From assembly GCA_022410635.1 (NCBI GenBank), contig JAJVDF010000162.1, positions 874,987 through 938,986 on the forward strand: a stretch of 64,000 bases of DNA. The letters run 5' to 3'. Below are positions 1 to 10,462 of this stretch, piece after piece (within the stretch, counting starts at the first letter, position 1; the number at the start of each line of letters is the position of its first letter). Source of the stretch: Tretioscincus oriximinensis. Its lineage: Eukaryota; Chordata; Lepidosauria; Squamata; Gymnophthalmidae. The notes beneath the pieces were generated by a model, which saw nothing but the letters and a program-made list of their open reading frames with translations, had not been told where the DNA came from and did not search any database. Both the position numbers and the translations under genes were made by a program.

Positions 1-94
1 AAGAGAAGAAGAAGAAGAAGAAAAGAAGAGAAGAAGAAGAAGAAGAAAAGAAGAGAAGAAGAAGAAGAAGAAAAGAAGAGAAGAAGAAGAAGAA
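1..94. repeat. (GAA/GAAAA)n microsatellite, SINE tail
   Basis: This is a purine-only array of GAAGAAGAAGAAGAAAAGAA-type units running off the left edge. It directly abuts the 3' end of the minus-strand SINE at 95-365 and is the expanded TTC tail of that element read from the other strand. Confidence 0.95.
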
Positions 95-365
95 GTGGGT
101 TCTTATACCCCGCTTTTCTCACCTTTCAAAGGGACTCAAAGCGGCTTACAAGGGTATTTTTGCCCAAAGGCTGACATTCTATCTTCCCCACCATGTATCT
201 ACTTGCAGTCAGTTGCAATTTCTTGCAATTCATGCTTTCGAATAGCTGGGTTGGCTAGAGCTACAGGCGGGTGGAAGGTGCTCACCCCTCCCCACGTCCC
301 ACACAGGGCTTCGAAACCCCACCTCCCAGCTGAGAGACAGATTCCTTAGCGACTGAGCTATCAGT
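95..365 (-). mobile_element. tRNA-derived SINE, type 1 (TTC-tailed)
   Basis: Read on the minus strand, it starts with a tRNA-like head (AGCTCAGTCGCTAAGG, box A-like; TTTCGAAGC, box B-like), then the shared middle with AGCTATTCGAAAGCATGAATTGCAAG, and ends TGAGAAAAGCGGGGTATAAG plus a TTC tail. It is near full length and similar to the copies at 33986, 41011 and 46673. Confidence 0.85.
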
Positions 366-1080
366 GTACAGAGTGGCTTACAAGGTTCATTTTTGCCTGA
401 AGGTCTACATCTAGGGTAGGGTTGCCACCTTTTAATAAGCGAAATAAGGGACAAGCCCTTAAAAATAAGGGACACTAAAAATAACAATCACAACACCTGA
501 CTACACCACCATTCAGAGGAGACACTGCCACACTTCCTACTTCCTGTCCCTTTCTATTTGAGTTCCACTTACAACATCTGGCTGAGAATTGAGATTCACT
601 TTCATCGCACTGAGAGCACGAGTAGCGTCGAACTCGCTGCCTACTGAAACTTCAACAATCGATGAGTTTGTATCAATTAGAATATAATGATCGATATATA
701 TCGAAGCGGCAATTCGAATTTTGAATATTTTGAAACAATCATGAGTGTTATTTTACGGGACACTGAATCATAATACGGGACACGTAATTTTTACCTGAAA
801 TACAGGACGTTCCATATAATACGGGACAGGTGGCAACTCTAAGCAAGGGGGTACTCCTGAGTCTACTTGAAATGTAGATTGCAAATCTACTTTCTTTCGA
901 ATAGCTGAGTTGACTAAAGCTGAGGCCAGTAGAGGGCAAACGCTCCCTCCACAGCTGACACAGGGCTTTGAGAACGGATCTCTCGATCTGAAAGAGTAAA
1001 TGACCGTCTCTTAACTCACTGCACAATTCATGCCTCAATATCAGGTACTGCGCCATTTGTGCCTCGATATTCATGCTGGA
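366..1080 (-). mobile_element. SINE type 2, split by a MITE
   Basis: The two halves lie at 366-416 (3' part: GCTTACAAGGTT...GTCTACATCTAG) and 842-1080 (middle and tRNA-like head). The element at 417-841 was inserted between them. Type 2 shares head and tail with type 1 but has its own middle containing AGATTTGCAATCTACATTTC. Confidence 0.75.
417..841. mobile_element. MITE with TIRs and TA target duplication, nested in a SINE
   Basis: The left end TA-GGGTTGCCACCT and right end AGGTGGCAACTC-TA are imperfect terminal inverted repeats (11 of 12), flanked by TA at 417-418 and 840-841. Subterminal motifs of the form ATAAGGGAC or ATACGGGAC recur near both ends. There is no coding capacity. The TA duplication points to a Tc1/mariner-type transposase in trans; a hAT-like origin is an alternative because GTTGCCA ends also occur there. 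Confidence 0.7.
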
Positions 1081-1084
1081 ATAT

Positions 1085-1480
1085 CAGGGTATCCCGGGCT
1101 ATAACCCTGTTGTTGTGGAGTAGCAGCAGAGAGCTTTGAGCGCGGAGACAAGCACTGCCATGGTAACTGGCAGGACGCTAGTCCCCCATTCACATCAGCC
1201 ACCACACACGAGCTCCCTAATATTGACCCTGGACGCATTTCGCCCCAAATGCGATATCCTCAAAGCTGCAAATCACACGTAGCAATGGGAGTGGTTCCCT
1301 GGGGGACTCCATTACTGGATCGTTGTTTCTCTGCTCCAAGAAAACGGAGAGCAACAGGGCTTTTCAGTGCGATCACCACTGATGAGTCGTGATCCAACCT
1401 GGTGGAACTGCCTCCAGGTCGCTCCCATACAAGTAGGAAGCTGAGGTGTGAATGCAGGCAAAGCCTCAGCTCTTCCGTTC
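1085..1480. repeat. Dispersed repeat homologous to 22690-23070
   Basis: It shares scattered blocks with 22690-23070, such as GAGCAAC(A/G)GGGCTT and CTCCCATACA(A/G)GTA, in the same order, followed by GTG(A/G)ATGCAG. It is probably a non-autonomous DNA element. Its ends are not well defined here. Confidence 0.5.
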
Positions 1481-2221
1481 TCGTTTTTTATGGCAACTCT
1501 AATTACCAATGGCTACTAGAAGCTTAGGTACCATTCCAAGGGTTCTCCTAAAGACCATTTTCAGGGAGCTGGGAGAATGTGTTTCACATTCTTCTGCTGC
1601 TTCAGGATACCCAGGAGCAAATGATGGGCCACTGTGTGAGACAATGTGCTGAGGTGGCCTGTGGCCTCTTCCAGCTCCCATCCCCACCACAATAGTTTTA
1701 AATTAAGTTACTCCACTAAGATGTGAATCTTCAGTCTCATAACGTGAACAAGACCCATGGGAGATTTTGTTCAAATTTACTTTCACATTTCTGCAATTTT
1801 AACAATGTCTCCATCGTCTTTCTCCCAGGAGGCAAATTAAATTAAAATGAAACCTACCAGAAATGTTTTCTAAGGGACAATTAAATCCCAAAGCACTTCT
1901 TTTTAGCAAGGAAAAAATCGGATCAGAGGCGAAGGGGAGAAGAACGACAGACATGTCAAAAGAACAGCTTAAATTTTAAATGAATCCAAAGATTGGAATT
2001 CAGTCTTTAATTATAGTGAGTTTTATGGGAGGGGGACATTGAGCTAAAGTGATTAAGTGTAGAAAAAAGACTCATTTCTTGGGACGTGAGAAAAGATCCA
2101 AATATCTGTTATCAAATGGAAACATGTGTGGACTTTTGTGATAATGAGAAATAGTGTGGCAGCAGGAAGTAGTGTGGATACTCCCTTACTTGTATGAGGC
2201 ATTTCTGTAACCCAATCTTAC

Positions 2222-2484
2222 AATGGTGCAGTGGTTAAGAACCCTGGTGTTAAAGCAGAGGTACTGAGTTTGAGTCTAAGTGAGTCACGGTGGTATAGTG
2301 GTTGAGAAACAGTCTTTCACTTGAGGCAACTGTTCTCAAAGCCCTGTGTTGGCCGTGGGGAGGGGATGAGCACCCCCTACTGGTCTCACTCTAGCTAGCT
2401 GTTCAAAAGCAAGAAATTGTGGTTAGATACATGGGAACATCACAGCATGGTGGGAAAGGCAGAATGGGATCCTTCGAGCAAAAA
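2222..2484 (+). mobile_element. SINE type 2, old copy
   Basis: It has the head TGGTATAGTGGTTGAGA, then CTCAAAGCCCTGTGTTGGC, CCCCCTACTGGTCTCA and AGCATGGTGGGAAAGGCAGAATG, in SINE order. A second tRNA-like head (GGTGCAGTGGTTAAGAAC) lies just before it at 2225. The tail is cut by the next element. Confidence 0.65.
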
Positions 2485-3126
2485 TACCCATATATACTCA
2501 AATTTAAGTTGACCTGAATATAAGCTGAGGTATCTAATTTTACCACAAAAAATGGGATAACTTATTGACTCCAGTATAAGACTAGGGTGGGAAGTGCAGC
2601 CAGGGCGGAGGGGGGAACGAAGAAAGGAAAGGAACCCAATGCCTCCCCTGGGTCCATCTGAGGTGCCTGTTGCCCCCTGGGGCCCACAGCCTCTCATGAT
2701 GCCACACAGTCTTCAGGGCCATGTGTGAGAGGCTCCTGGGTGCCCCTTGGCATCCGCTTCTTGGGTCGCCAGATAGATTTAAGATGATGATTATCTCTGC
2801 TGCCACTGCCACACACCCCTCCCGCACACTGTGGGTGCTACTGAAACCCACCTCAGGCATTGGTCCAGTGGAAGGCAGCAAACACAGCAGCAGCCACCCA
2901 CATTCAAGTGTGCAGGCTTGAGGAGGGAAGACACTGGAGCATGCTGGGAAGTGTAGTCCTACTTGTGGCTGGGGAAAAAGGTGAGGATGGGGGAGGCCAA
3001 GGCAGCTCCGGGAGAGCGGGAGAGATTGGAAAACAGCCGCACTGCATCCGAGTATAAGCCAAGGGGGGCTTTTTCAGCATTAAAAATGCGCTGAAAAACT
3101 AGACTTATGCTCAAGTATATACAGTA
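2485..3126. mobile_element. MITE-like element with ATATACTC termini
   Basis: The left end ATATACTCAAATTTAAGTTG matches the inverse of the right end, GACTTATGCTCAAGTATATA, and AATATAAGC/GTATAAGCC motifs occur inside both ends. The right end also holds a small hairpin (TTTTTCAGC...GCTGAAAAA). The middle (2600-3040) is GC-rich and non-coding. Confidence 0.65.
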
Positions 3127-3138
3127 GTTTATACGAAC

Positions 3139-3590
3139 GTAACATAAGAACATAAGAAGAGCCATACTGGATCAGGCCACAGCCCATCAAGTCCAGCATT
3201 CTGTGTCACACAGAGGCCCACCAGATGCACCTGGGCAGTCCGAACAGAGGAAAGCAAAATATGCCCCTGTTCATGACTCCCTGTAAATGGTATTTCAGGA
3301 GTCCTGCCTGTTGCTCCATCCCAGAGGCTACATCCAGACAACTATCTTAGTATCCATTTATACCCTTAGTGTCTATAAACCTGTCTAGTCCTGTCTTGAA
3401 ACTATCCAAGCTGTTAGCTACCACCACCTCTTCAGGAAGTAAATTCCACAGGCCGATGACCCTCTGGGTGAAAAAATACTTTCCTTTGTCTGTTCNCACT
3501 TTTCTACCCAACAGTTTTAAGGAGGGCCCCCTGGTCCTTGTGTTGTGTGATAGAGAGAACATTTTTTCTCTATTCACCCTGTCGAGGTGA
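3139..3590 (-). mobile_element. CR1 LINE 3' end
   Basis: On the minus strand it encodes the C-terminal piece of CR1 ORF2 (RVNREKMFSLSHNTRTRG ... FFTQRVIGLWNLLPEEVV) followed by the 3' UTR and an ATGTTCTTATG-type tail at 3139-3155. It is 5'-truncated, as usual for CR1, and carries one N base. Confidence 0.9.
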
Positions 3591-3650
3591 ATATAAGCCA
3601 CTTTCAATCTCTTCAGGTGAGAAAAGCAGGGTATGAGGACCCAGTTCTTC
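3591..3650 (+). mobile_element. SINE 3' end fragment
   Basis: ATAAGCCACTTTCAATCTCTTCAGGTGAGAAAAGCAGGGTATGAGGACCCAGTTCTTCT matches the last 60 bp of the type 1/2 SINEs. Its 5' part is missing where the CR1 piece ends. Confidence 0.65.
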
Positions 3651-4062
3651 TCTCCCTCCCCTTTTCCTTGCCTCCTGGTTTCTATTTTTTAAAAAGACAT
3701 AAAAAGCCCTCCATCATTTAATTAAAGGAACTATTTACATTTAATACAACCACATTTCCCCTGTGGCAGGGAGATCCTATTAGAATATAAACCGGGAACC
3801 TAAAACGAAAAACCAGTGAATCCGGCTGGTTAAAAATTCATTTCTGGCCAAATGCTTCACCGGCCTAAATGATCTGCAAGAAAAGCCTACAGAATTCATT
3901 TAAGATTAGAGCTAAATTAGATAAAATGGTGGGAGATTAGTAGATAGAATAGATCATTCATACTGTTACAAAAATTAAAATCATCTACGTGGATGGAGCA
4001 CAGGGAGTCTTGTTGAGTTCTCCAGGGAGTCAAACCAGCATATCTAAGGGTGCTGTTTCTAT

Positions 4063-4375
4063 GGATCTGAAGAAGTAGACCTGTCTACGAAAGCTTATGC
4101 CAACCACTTTTCTCAAGTTAGTCTCAAAGTGCTGCTAGCTCCTTTGCTGGACTTTCTGCTAGACTAACACGGCTATTTCTCTGAAAGTTTCTATGGATGT
4201 TACAGAACGAATTTCTATGTACAGCATGGGGAGGAAGGAAGCATCGCAACACCTTTTTTAGTGACATATGAACACAAAGGAGGGCAGGAAATACTTGTCT
4301 ACAAGTAGACTTGTAGTAGACTTGTCTACGAAAGGTCATCCTGCCGACCTTTCTCTTGCTTGTTTCTATAGTGCC
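4063..4375. repeat. GAAGTAG repeat (two partial copies)
   Basis: 4063-4170 reads CTGAAGAAGTAGACCTGTCTACGAAAGC, TTAGTCTCAAAGTGCTGCTAG and CTAACACGGCTATTTCTCTG. A second partial copy at 4297-4375 keeps TAGACTTGTCTACGAAAGG. Other copies lie at 20038-20118 and 45545-45920. A short perfect inverted repeat (GTAGAC/GTCTAC) sits in the core. It may be a 3' portion of a retroelement; the class is not certain. Confidence 0.55.
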
Positions 4376-4899
4376 ACAAGCCACTTTCCCATGAATTATT
4401 AAATGTTATCAAATTGTTCCTAAAGGTATAAGTAATGTCAATGAAGTGTCAGTAGTGTATGTCCATTCCTCCAAGGGGGATGAGTGTGGGTGGGCAGAAA
4501 TGAAATGGTAAAAATGCTTACAATATTTGGATTATGATGTATGATTTGAATACTTAATTGCACCATATTGGGTTAGATGATATTTGTATTTTTGTAAATA
4601 TGTAAAAATGTACTATGTAAGTTAAAATAAAAAGAGATTTTTAAAAAAGTCTTGTTTCCAGACTTTCTGAACAAAGATTAAGAGTCTGTTCCACACTGAG
4701 CCTTGGTTATTAAAGGGGTGTGGAGGGAAGGTCTTCTCTGTGGAACTGCAGAATTATCAGGGAAGAAAAAGGGAGGAGGCTTATGTATATATATCAACAA
4801 AAGCTGGTCTCATAACAATAATTCAAAAATTCTGTGATGAAAACCTGGAGTCCTTACTTATTAACTGCAAACCATTCTATTCTCCTTGAGAGATCAATT

Positions 4900-5725
4900 C
4901 TCCTTGAGAGATCAATTCATTCCTAATATTTTTGGTTTATGTTCATCCACAAACATCTGTAAAAAAGGCATTAAGAACTCTAGCTGATCAGATTATGGAG
5001 GCTGANGCCAAATATCCTGATTCATTGGCAATTATTTTGGGAGATTTAAACAAGGCAAACTTAAGGGAAGAGCTACCAAAATATTTCCAGCATGTCAATT
5101 GTCACACCAGAGGCAAGAATATCTTAGACCACTGCTACANGACACTAAAAGATGCTTATCGGTCCTTACCACGAGCAGCTGTGGNCCACTCTGATCATTG
5201 CATGATTCATCTTGTACCTGCTTACAAACAAAGATTTAAAGCCACAAAACCAACAATCAAACCAGTGAGGACTTGGACTGGGGAGGCAAAGTTAAAGCTA
5301 CAGGCTTGCTTTGATTGCACAGACTGGAATATTTTTAAAGACACCTCTGCTGACCTGGATGAACTCATAGATACTGTAACATCATATGTCAGCTTCTGTG
5401 AAGACCTATGTGTACCAACCAGGAACTTGAGAATATACAGTAACAATAAACCTTGGTTCACAGCTAAACTCAAGCAGTTACGTCATTCCAAAGAAGAAGC
5501 CTACAGAAAAGGTGATAGAATNCTGTGCAATCAGGCCAGAAATGTACTAACAAGGATGATCAGAGCAGCAAAAAGAAACTACTCTGAAAAANCTAAAGAA
5601 TCAGTTCTCAACAAATGAACCAGCAAACAGCATATATGTATACTGAGGGCATATGCACCAAAGACAAATTCCTTGTGTGTCCAATCACACTTGGCCAATA
5701 AAGAATTCTACTCTATTCTCTGTGG
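4900..5725 (+). mobile_element. Internally deleted LINE (L2/Rex1-type) keeping endonuclease C-terminus
   Basis: An open frame at about 4932-5618 encodes the end of an AP-type endonuclease domain (GDLNKANL, then the catalytic-type HSDH in VXHSDHCMIHL) and the linker before reverse transcriptase (CFDCTDWNIFK, NKPWFTAKLKQL). It stops, and within about 60 bp runs into a typical LINE 3' end (CACACTTGGCCAATAAAGAATTCTA). The reverse transcriptase is absent. Four or five N bases fall in the frame. It could be a relic deleted after insertion or a copy of a deleted master. Confidence 0.8.
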
Positions 5726-5804
5726 TAGCACCCCAGGTTGTGGGATTCCCACCACTATAAGGGGCATCAAACAACTACACTGTATACATTCAGATGTCTG
5801 GGGA

Positions 5805-6075
5805 AGATGTAGAAGGAGAAGAAGGAGAAGGAGAAGGAGAAGGAGAAGGAGAAGGAGAAGGAGAAGGAGAAGGAGAAGGAGAAGGAGAAGGAGAAGGAGA
5901 AGGAGAAGGAGAAGGAGAAGAAGAAGAAGAAGAAGGAGAAGAAGAAGGAGGAGGAGAAGAAGAAGAAGAAGAAGAAGAAGAAGAAGAAGAAGAAGAAGAA
6001 GAAGAAGAAGAAGAAGAAGAAGAAGAAGAAGAAGAAGAAGAAGAAGAAGAAGAAGAAGAAGAAGAAGAAGAAGAA
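5805..6075. repeat. (GGAGAA)n then (GAA)n microsatellite
   Basis: About 120 bp of GGAGAA hexamers grade through mixed units into about 110 bp of pure GAA. It abuts the 3' end of the minus-strand SINE at 6076, so it is an expanded SINE tail. In CHRNA4 pre-mRNA it would read UUC-rich. Confidence 0.95.
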
Positions 6076-6545
6076 CTGGGTTCTTATACCCCACTTTTCT
6101 CACCTTTCATTATATATTTATTAGTTATAATCTGCACAGTTTCATCAATAGCTTACTTATTTACATATTACTACATTTCCAATCATTTAACCGTACTGAC
6201 AAATATACCCTTCCCTACCCTCCCTCTTCCCTCCCTCCTCCTTTGCATGTTATCGTTGTAGCGTATATTCATAGGGAATATCTTTTCTNACCTTTCAAAG
6301 AGACTCAAAGCGGCTTACAAGGGTATTTTTGCCCGAAGGCTCACATTCTATCTTCCCCAACAGGCTGCGGTGGTTCCCATGTATCTACTTGCATTCAGTT
6401 GCAATTTCTTGCGATTCGTGCTTTCAAATAGCTGGGTTGGCTAGAGCTACAGGCTAGTGGAAGGTGCTCACCCCTCCCTACGTCCGAGACAGGGCTTCAA
6501 AACCCCATCGCCCAGGTGAGAGACGGATTCCTTAGCGACTGAGCT
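6076..6545 (-). mobile_element. SINE type 1, split by a retroposed insert
   Basis: The 3' end lies at 6076-6109 and the remainder at 6282-6545, including the head TAGCTCAGTCGCTAAGG (reverse strand). It is interrupted by 172 bp flanked by a 16-bp duplication. Confidence 0.85.
6110..6281. mobile_element. 172-bp retroposed insert with 16-bp target duplication
   Basis: CTTTTCTCACCTTTCA occurs at 6094-6109 and again at 6282-6297 (one N). A duplication of this length is typical of LINE-driven insertion. The insert is AT-rich with a polypurine/polypyrimidine stretch (CCCTACCCTCCCTCTTCCCTCCC). On the minus strand it ends in AATAAATATATAA, so it was probably inserted in that orientation. Its source is not recognised. 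Confidence 0.75.
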
Positions 6546-6554
6546 ATCTGTGCC

Positions 6555-6812
6555 TGCTCTGTTCTTTTTTTAAGTGCTCTCGTATTTTAATCTGCTTTAT
6601 AGTTGCTGTTGTTTTACTATGATCGGCCNTGAGACCTTTTNGTATAAGATGAAATTAAAATGTAAGTAAATAAATGAATAAATAAAGATTCTGGGCTATA
6701 TCCTAGAAGTCTGTCACCTACTTGGGGGCCTGCCATAGTTTACACTTACATGAGGATGGACAAGCTCTGTCCCAAGATAGAGCCCAGAATAAGGCTCAGC
6801 GTGGAGAGGGCT
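6555..6812. repeat. LINE-type 3' end (to 6686) and half of a foldback element (6688-6812)
   Basis: 6555-6686 ends AAATGTAAGTAAATAAATGAATAAATAAA, a LINE/SINE-type tail. 6688-6812 contains GGGGGCCTGCCATAGTTTACAC and AGAGCCCAGAATAAGGCTCAGCGTGG, matching the foldback element that is complete at 37838-38017. Confidence 0.55.
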
Positions 6813-7046
6813 GTAGATTATCAAATATATTTACAGAATCTCAAATTTGTTGCCAGATCCTCCAGTCGGGGAATGCAGTGGCAAAAAAGATAACAAGGGA
6901 GGGAATCACCTGCACAGACAGTCTTGCTTGACAGGTGTTCCAAAACTCAGAACTCAATGTAAACTAGATGAATTAAAACCAGTAAATCAACAAATGAGAT
7001 CATGAGAATAAAACGGCATAAACACGTGCCAGATGGACGCAGCCAT

Positions 7047-7293
7047 ACTGAAAGCCCAGTTTGGTGTAGTGGTTAGAAAGCTGGACTCTTTTCTGGTAGT
7101 CTCCTGATTCAGTTGCACACTCCTCCATAAGGCCAGCTGAATGAACTTGCGCCAATTACACTTCTTTACAACTCTGAGCCCTGCTTACTTCGCCAGATGT
7201 CTGTTGTGGAGAAAGCAACAAAAACTATGTATGCCGCCTTTTGGGTTGCCACCCTGATACCTTTGGGTGCAGATTATAAGAATAAATAAATAA
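7047..7293 (+). mobile_element. tRNA-derived SINE, type 3
   Basis: The head is CCAGTTTGGTGTAGTGGTTAG, followed by TGTCTGTTGTGGAGAAAGCAAC; it ends in ATAAGAATAAATAAATAAAT. It is diverged from the copy at 21995-22250, and the box B region is degraded (TGATTCAGTTG). Confidence 0.85.
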
Positions 7294-8322
7294 ATATTTC
7301 CTGTGGTCCCCACTTTTTGTCCCAATTCAAGAAACCCAAATAGAATGCAATAATCTGAATTTTCTTTGGGGAAAATTTCATTTGCTGTCCAAAAGAAGGC
7401 TGGTATTTTGGATACAATCATTCTGATGAAAAATATTTGCAGTCTACTTCAAGTCTCAATCTCAGGGCTGGGAGCAGGGTTAGTAATTTTCCCTTTTCAC
7501 TTCCAACCAAAAAACAAAGCGAAGTATTCTATCACTGTACATTTTCTATCTTTTTCACAATAGAAAAAGAGAGCCAAGGTCAGCGGTTTAATTTATTTTC
7601 CTCCGATGTGATTCCTCACTCTCATAATGGGTTTTATTAACTATTTTTCTTCCTTTGGATTAATCATATAAAGGGCCTGTCATTTACGCCAGGCAAAACT
7701 GCCCTGACATTTGCAGTAGAGGGTGTGCCCCATACCCACACTGCCAATGGACAGGAAAACCATCAGCCCTGGTATTGCATTTCTTTGTACTGGGTTATAC
7801 TGAAAACCAAAGGGGATAATCAAAGTTTTTTCATANAGTAAAAATCTCCAAATGTGTCTGTTTTACTGTGAGACTGGCATATTTCCAGTGAACAAAAAAG
7901 TATAAAATTTCATTTTCTGCATTTTGTCTATTTACAGATTCCAGCCAATGATGGACATCTCATGCTCAAATAGCCAAACCACCATCTGGCAGCTCTGCAC
8001 CGTGCTGCCTCACTGAAAGTCCCTTTATGTTTCTGCAAGACAAGTGAAATGGGCTTGTCAAGAGTCCAAGATTCTGCTGTGGCTGATTTGAATGGTTGGG
8101 CGACCTTTGATTCCCTCACAGTGCGGCAGGAGAAGGATGGGAGAAGGAAGGAACAATCACACAGGACTCTGGGATGGCCACTTTGAAGAGCCAATAGTGA
8201 TGCTTAAACAAATAAAGNCAAAACATGTGGTCTAGCACATTTCTGTTCATACCAGTTGAAATCTCCCAAACCTTTGACCCAAGTCTGATCTCTCTGGTGT
8301 TTGTAAGGGGAAAAAGTGCACG

Positions 8323-9140
8323 TTAAGGCTGCATTCTGACAGGGGTGAAAGAAGTGGTTTCTAGGACTGCGAAGTGAATTCAATTCCCTCCGCTGTTTTC
8401 TTCCATTTCCAACTCGGTTTCAACTCGGTTTCATCATCTGCACAAGATTCGCATTGGCTTCTGGAGTCAATGGCCACATTGGTTGTGCAGCCTGTTTTCA
8501 GTGTGTCCTCTTCCCATGCTCCACTCCAGACCTGGGCAAGGGGTGGCCCAAGGGCCACATGCAGCACTCCTACTCTCTCTGACCGGCCCGCCCCTCTTAG
8601 CTCAGAGTTATATACAGTATTGGGTAGAACTGAGTTAACTATATTANTCCGGCCCCCTAAAACCACCCCAATTTCTCATGCGGCCCCTTGGGAAAAATTA
8701 ATTGCCCACCCCTGCTCCACTCCAACTTCTTTTTTAAAGTGCCCAAGTTTTGTGCAAATTCATAATTACAAAAAATTAATACACATAAAAATATTGAATT
8801 TTGTAGAAAACTACAACCCAACCAACCCCTCTTTTTAAAACCCGCTGTTGCTGCCTCAGGGTTTAGATCAAAATGGAAGCACAGCAGCAGTGTGTGGTGG
8901 TGTTTGCACAGAGGTGCTCCCACTGCAGGCAAACCGTGGCCAGAGCACAGTTAGTCCAAATTGGGGGAAATGCCCCCTGCGGCACTTTTCAGGGAGAAGT
9001 CCATTCCGGTGACGTGTGGCTTTACGAATGATGCATTGCAAAAGTGCACCNCCTGTGGATTATAGGGGAACTGCATGCGCACAGTGCAAAGCCACACAGC
9101 TTTCGCTCCTGTTTTTCCCCACAGTGAGAATGTAGCTTAA
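8323..9140. mobile_element. Candidate TTAA-flanked DNA element
   Basis: The left end TTAA-GGCTGCATTCTGAC and right end GTGAGAATGTAGC-TTAA are imperfect inverted repeats, each beside TTAA. A TTAA duplication is typical of piggyBac or Kolobok elements. It is interrupted by a younger hAT MITE at 8527-8714. There are no transposase remains. The pairing of the two ends across 800 bp is inference. Confidence 0.45.
8527..8714. mobile_element. hAT-type MITE, 188 bp, 8-bp target duplication
   Basis: CTCCACTC is present at 8519-8526 and 8715-8722. The termini are CAGACCTGGGCAAGGGGTGG and, inverted, CAGGGGTGGGCAATTAATTT. The 8-bp duplication and CAG...CTG ends are the hAT signature. There is no coding capacity. 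Confidence 0.85.
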
Positions 9141-9229
9141 GTGAAAATGTTAGATGCAACATTGGACAAATACAACTTCTGGTGCCATTCTTTGAAAAAC
9201 AAGGGTGGGCAGAAACATCACATTGACAT

Positions 9230-9570
9230 TAGCTTGACTGGGCATAAAGTGTGAATTTTGAGGGTGGGAGGTTTTCTGGAGCAAGCCATTTTTGATACCC
9301 ATCTTGGGAAGTCATTGTAAAGAGCTCCAGAGGGGTCTCTTGAAATTCGGTGAGTGAGCAACGAAGAGGCAAATGCTGTCCAACCTAAGAAGTGCAAAGT
9401 CATGCACATTGAGGCAAAGAACCCCAATTACTCCTCTCAACTGATGGAAACCAAGCTTTCCNTGACGGAGCAAGAAAAGGTTTTGGGGGCGTTGGAAGTG
9501 TGCAGCAGTGGTAAAAAAAGCAAATTTGATGTTAGGTNTAATTAGGAAGNGAAATGAAAACAAGTCAGCA
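9230..9570 (+). mobile_element. CR1 ORF2 internal fragment
   Basis: An interrupted frame gives KCKVMHIEAKNPNYSSQLM, the conserved CR1 reverse-transcriptase segment usually followed by EEKDLGV (here degraded), then remains of CSSGKKSKFD. It is truncated before its 3' end, where a SINE begins. Confidence 0.8.
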
Positions 9571-9800
9571 AGGAACTCAAAGCGGCTTATAAGTTATTTT
9601 TAACCCAAAGGCNTCCATTCTTTCTTCCCCACCACGCTGCGATGGTCTTCATTTTATCTTAATCAAAATTTCTTGTTTTCAAATATCCGGGTTGGANCTG
9701 AGGCCANTAGAGGGCGCTCCCCACTCCCCACAGATGACACGAGGACAGGACTCTCAAGTGATAGACTATTTCTTTAATCACTTTACACTGTGCCTCACTC
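9571..9800 (-). mobile_element. SINE type 2-like, minus strand
   Basis: It reads CTCAAAGCGGCTTATAAG, then CTTTCTTCCCCACCACGCTG, then AGAGGGCGCTCC and a degraded head ending near CACTGTGCC. It carries three N bases, and its TTC tail is missing. Confidence 0.7.
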
Positions 9801-9999
9801 AGGCTGCAGGATTTATGTCTGCATGGGAACGCCATCTGGCCTGCAGACATAATGGTGGTTTGTGAGCAAGGTGCCTTGCTGCGGGTTTAATGAGAGATAA
9901 TATTTCCAGCTCTTATGGCAGAGGCCANCTGAAACCCACTTTTTCTCTGTGTCTGCCCTGCACAGAGGAGGCTGTGCAAGCTGAAGGGGAAGTAACGGC

Positions 10000-10462
10000 A
10001 CCTATCCACCAATCGGCACTGCCATGCAAAGTGTATAAAATCATGCATGGGATGGACAGGGTGAACAGAGAACACAAGGACCAGAGGGTCCTCCTTGAAA
10101 CTGATGGGAAGAAAAGTGAGGACAGACAAANGAAAATATTTTTTCACCCAGAGGGTCATCGGCCTGTGGAATTTACTTCCTGAAGAGGTAGTGGTAGCTG
10201 ACAGCTTGGCTAGTTTCAAGACAGGACTAGATAGGGTGTAAATGGATACTAGGATGGATGTCTGGTTGTTGCCTCTCGGATGGAGCAACAGGCAGGACTC
10301 TGAGATACCATTTGCAGGGAGTCATGAACAGGAGCATATTTTGCTTTCCTCTGTTCGGACTGCCCAGGGGCATCTGGTGGGCCTCTGTGTGGGACAGAAG
10401 GCTGGACTTGATGGGCTGTGGCCTGATCCAGTATGGCTCTTCTTATGTTCTTATGTTCTTAG
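10000..10462 (+). mobile_element. CR1 3' end
   Basis: It starts near AAAGTGTATAAAATCATGCATGGG and carries degraded ORF2 C-terminus, the 3' UTR (GGATGGAGCAACAGGCAGGACTC; CTGATCCAGTATGGCTC) and the tail TTCTTATGTTCTTATGTTCTTA. Confidence 0.9.

Noticed and set aside
5673..6431. Long open frames of poly-Arg, poly-Glu or poly-Leu across the GAA array
   Set aside because: They are translations of a microsatellite, open in every frame of GAA or TTC. No conserved flanking domain.
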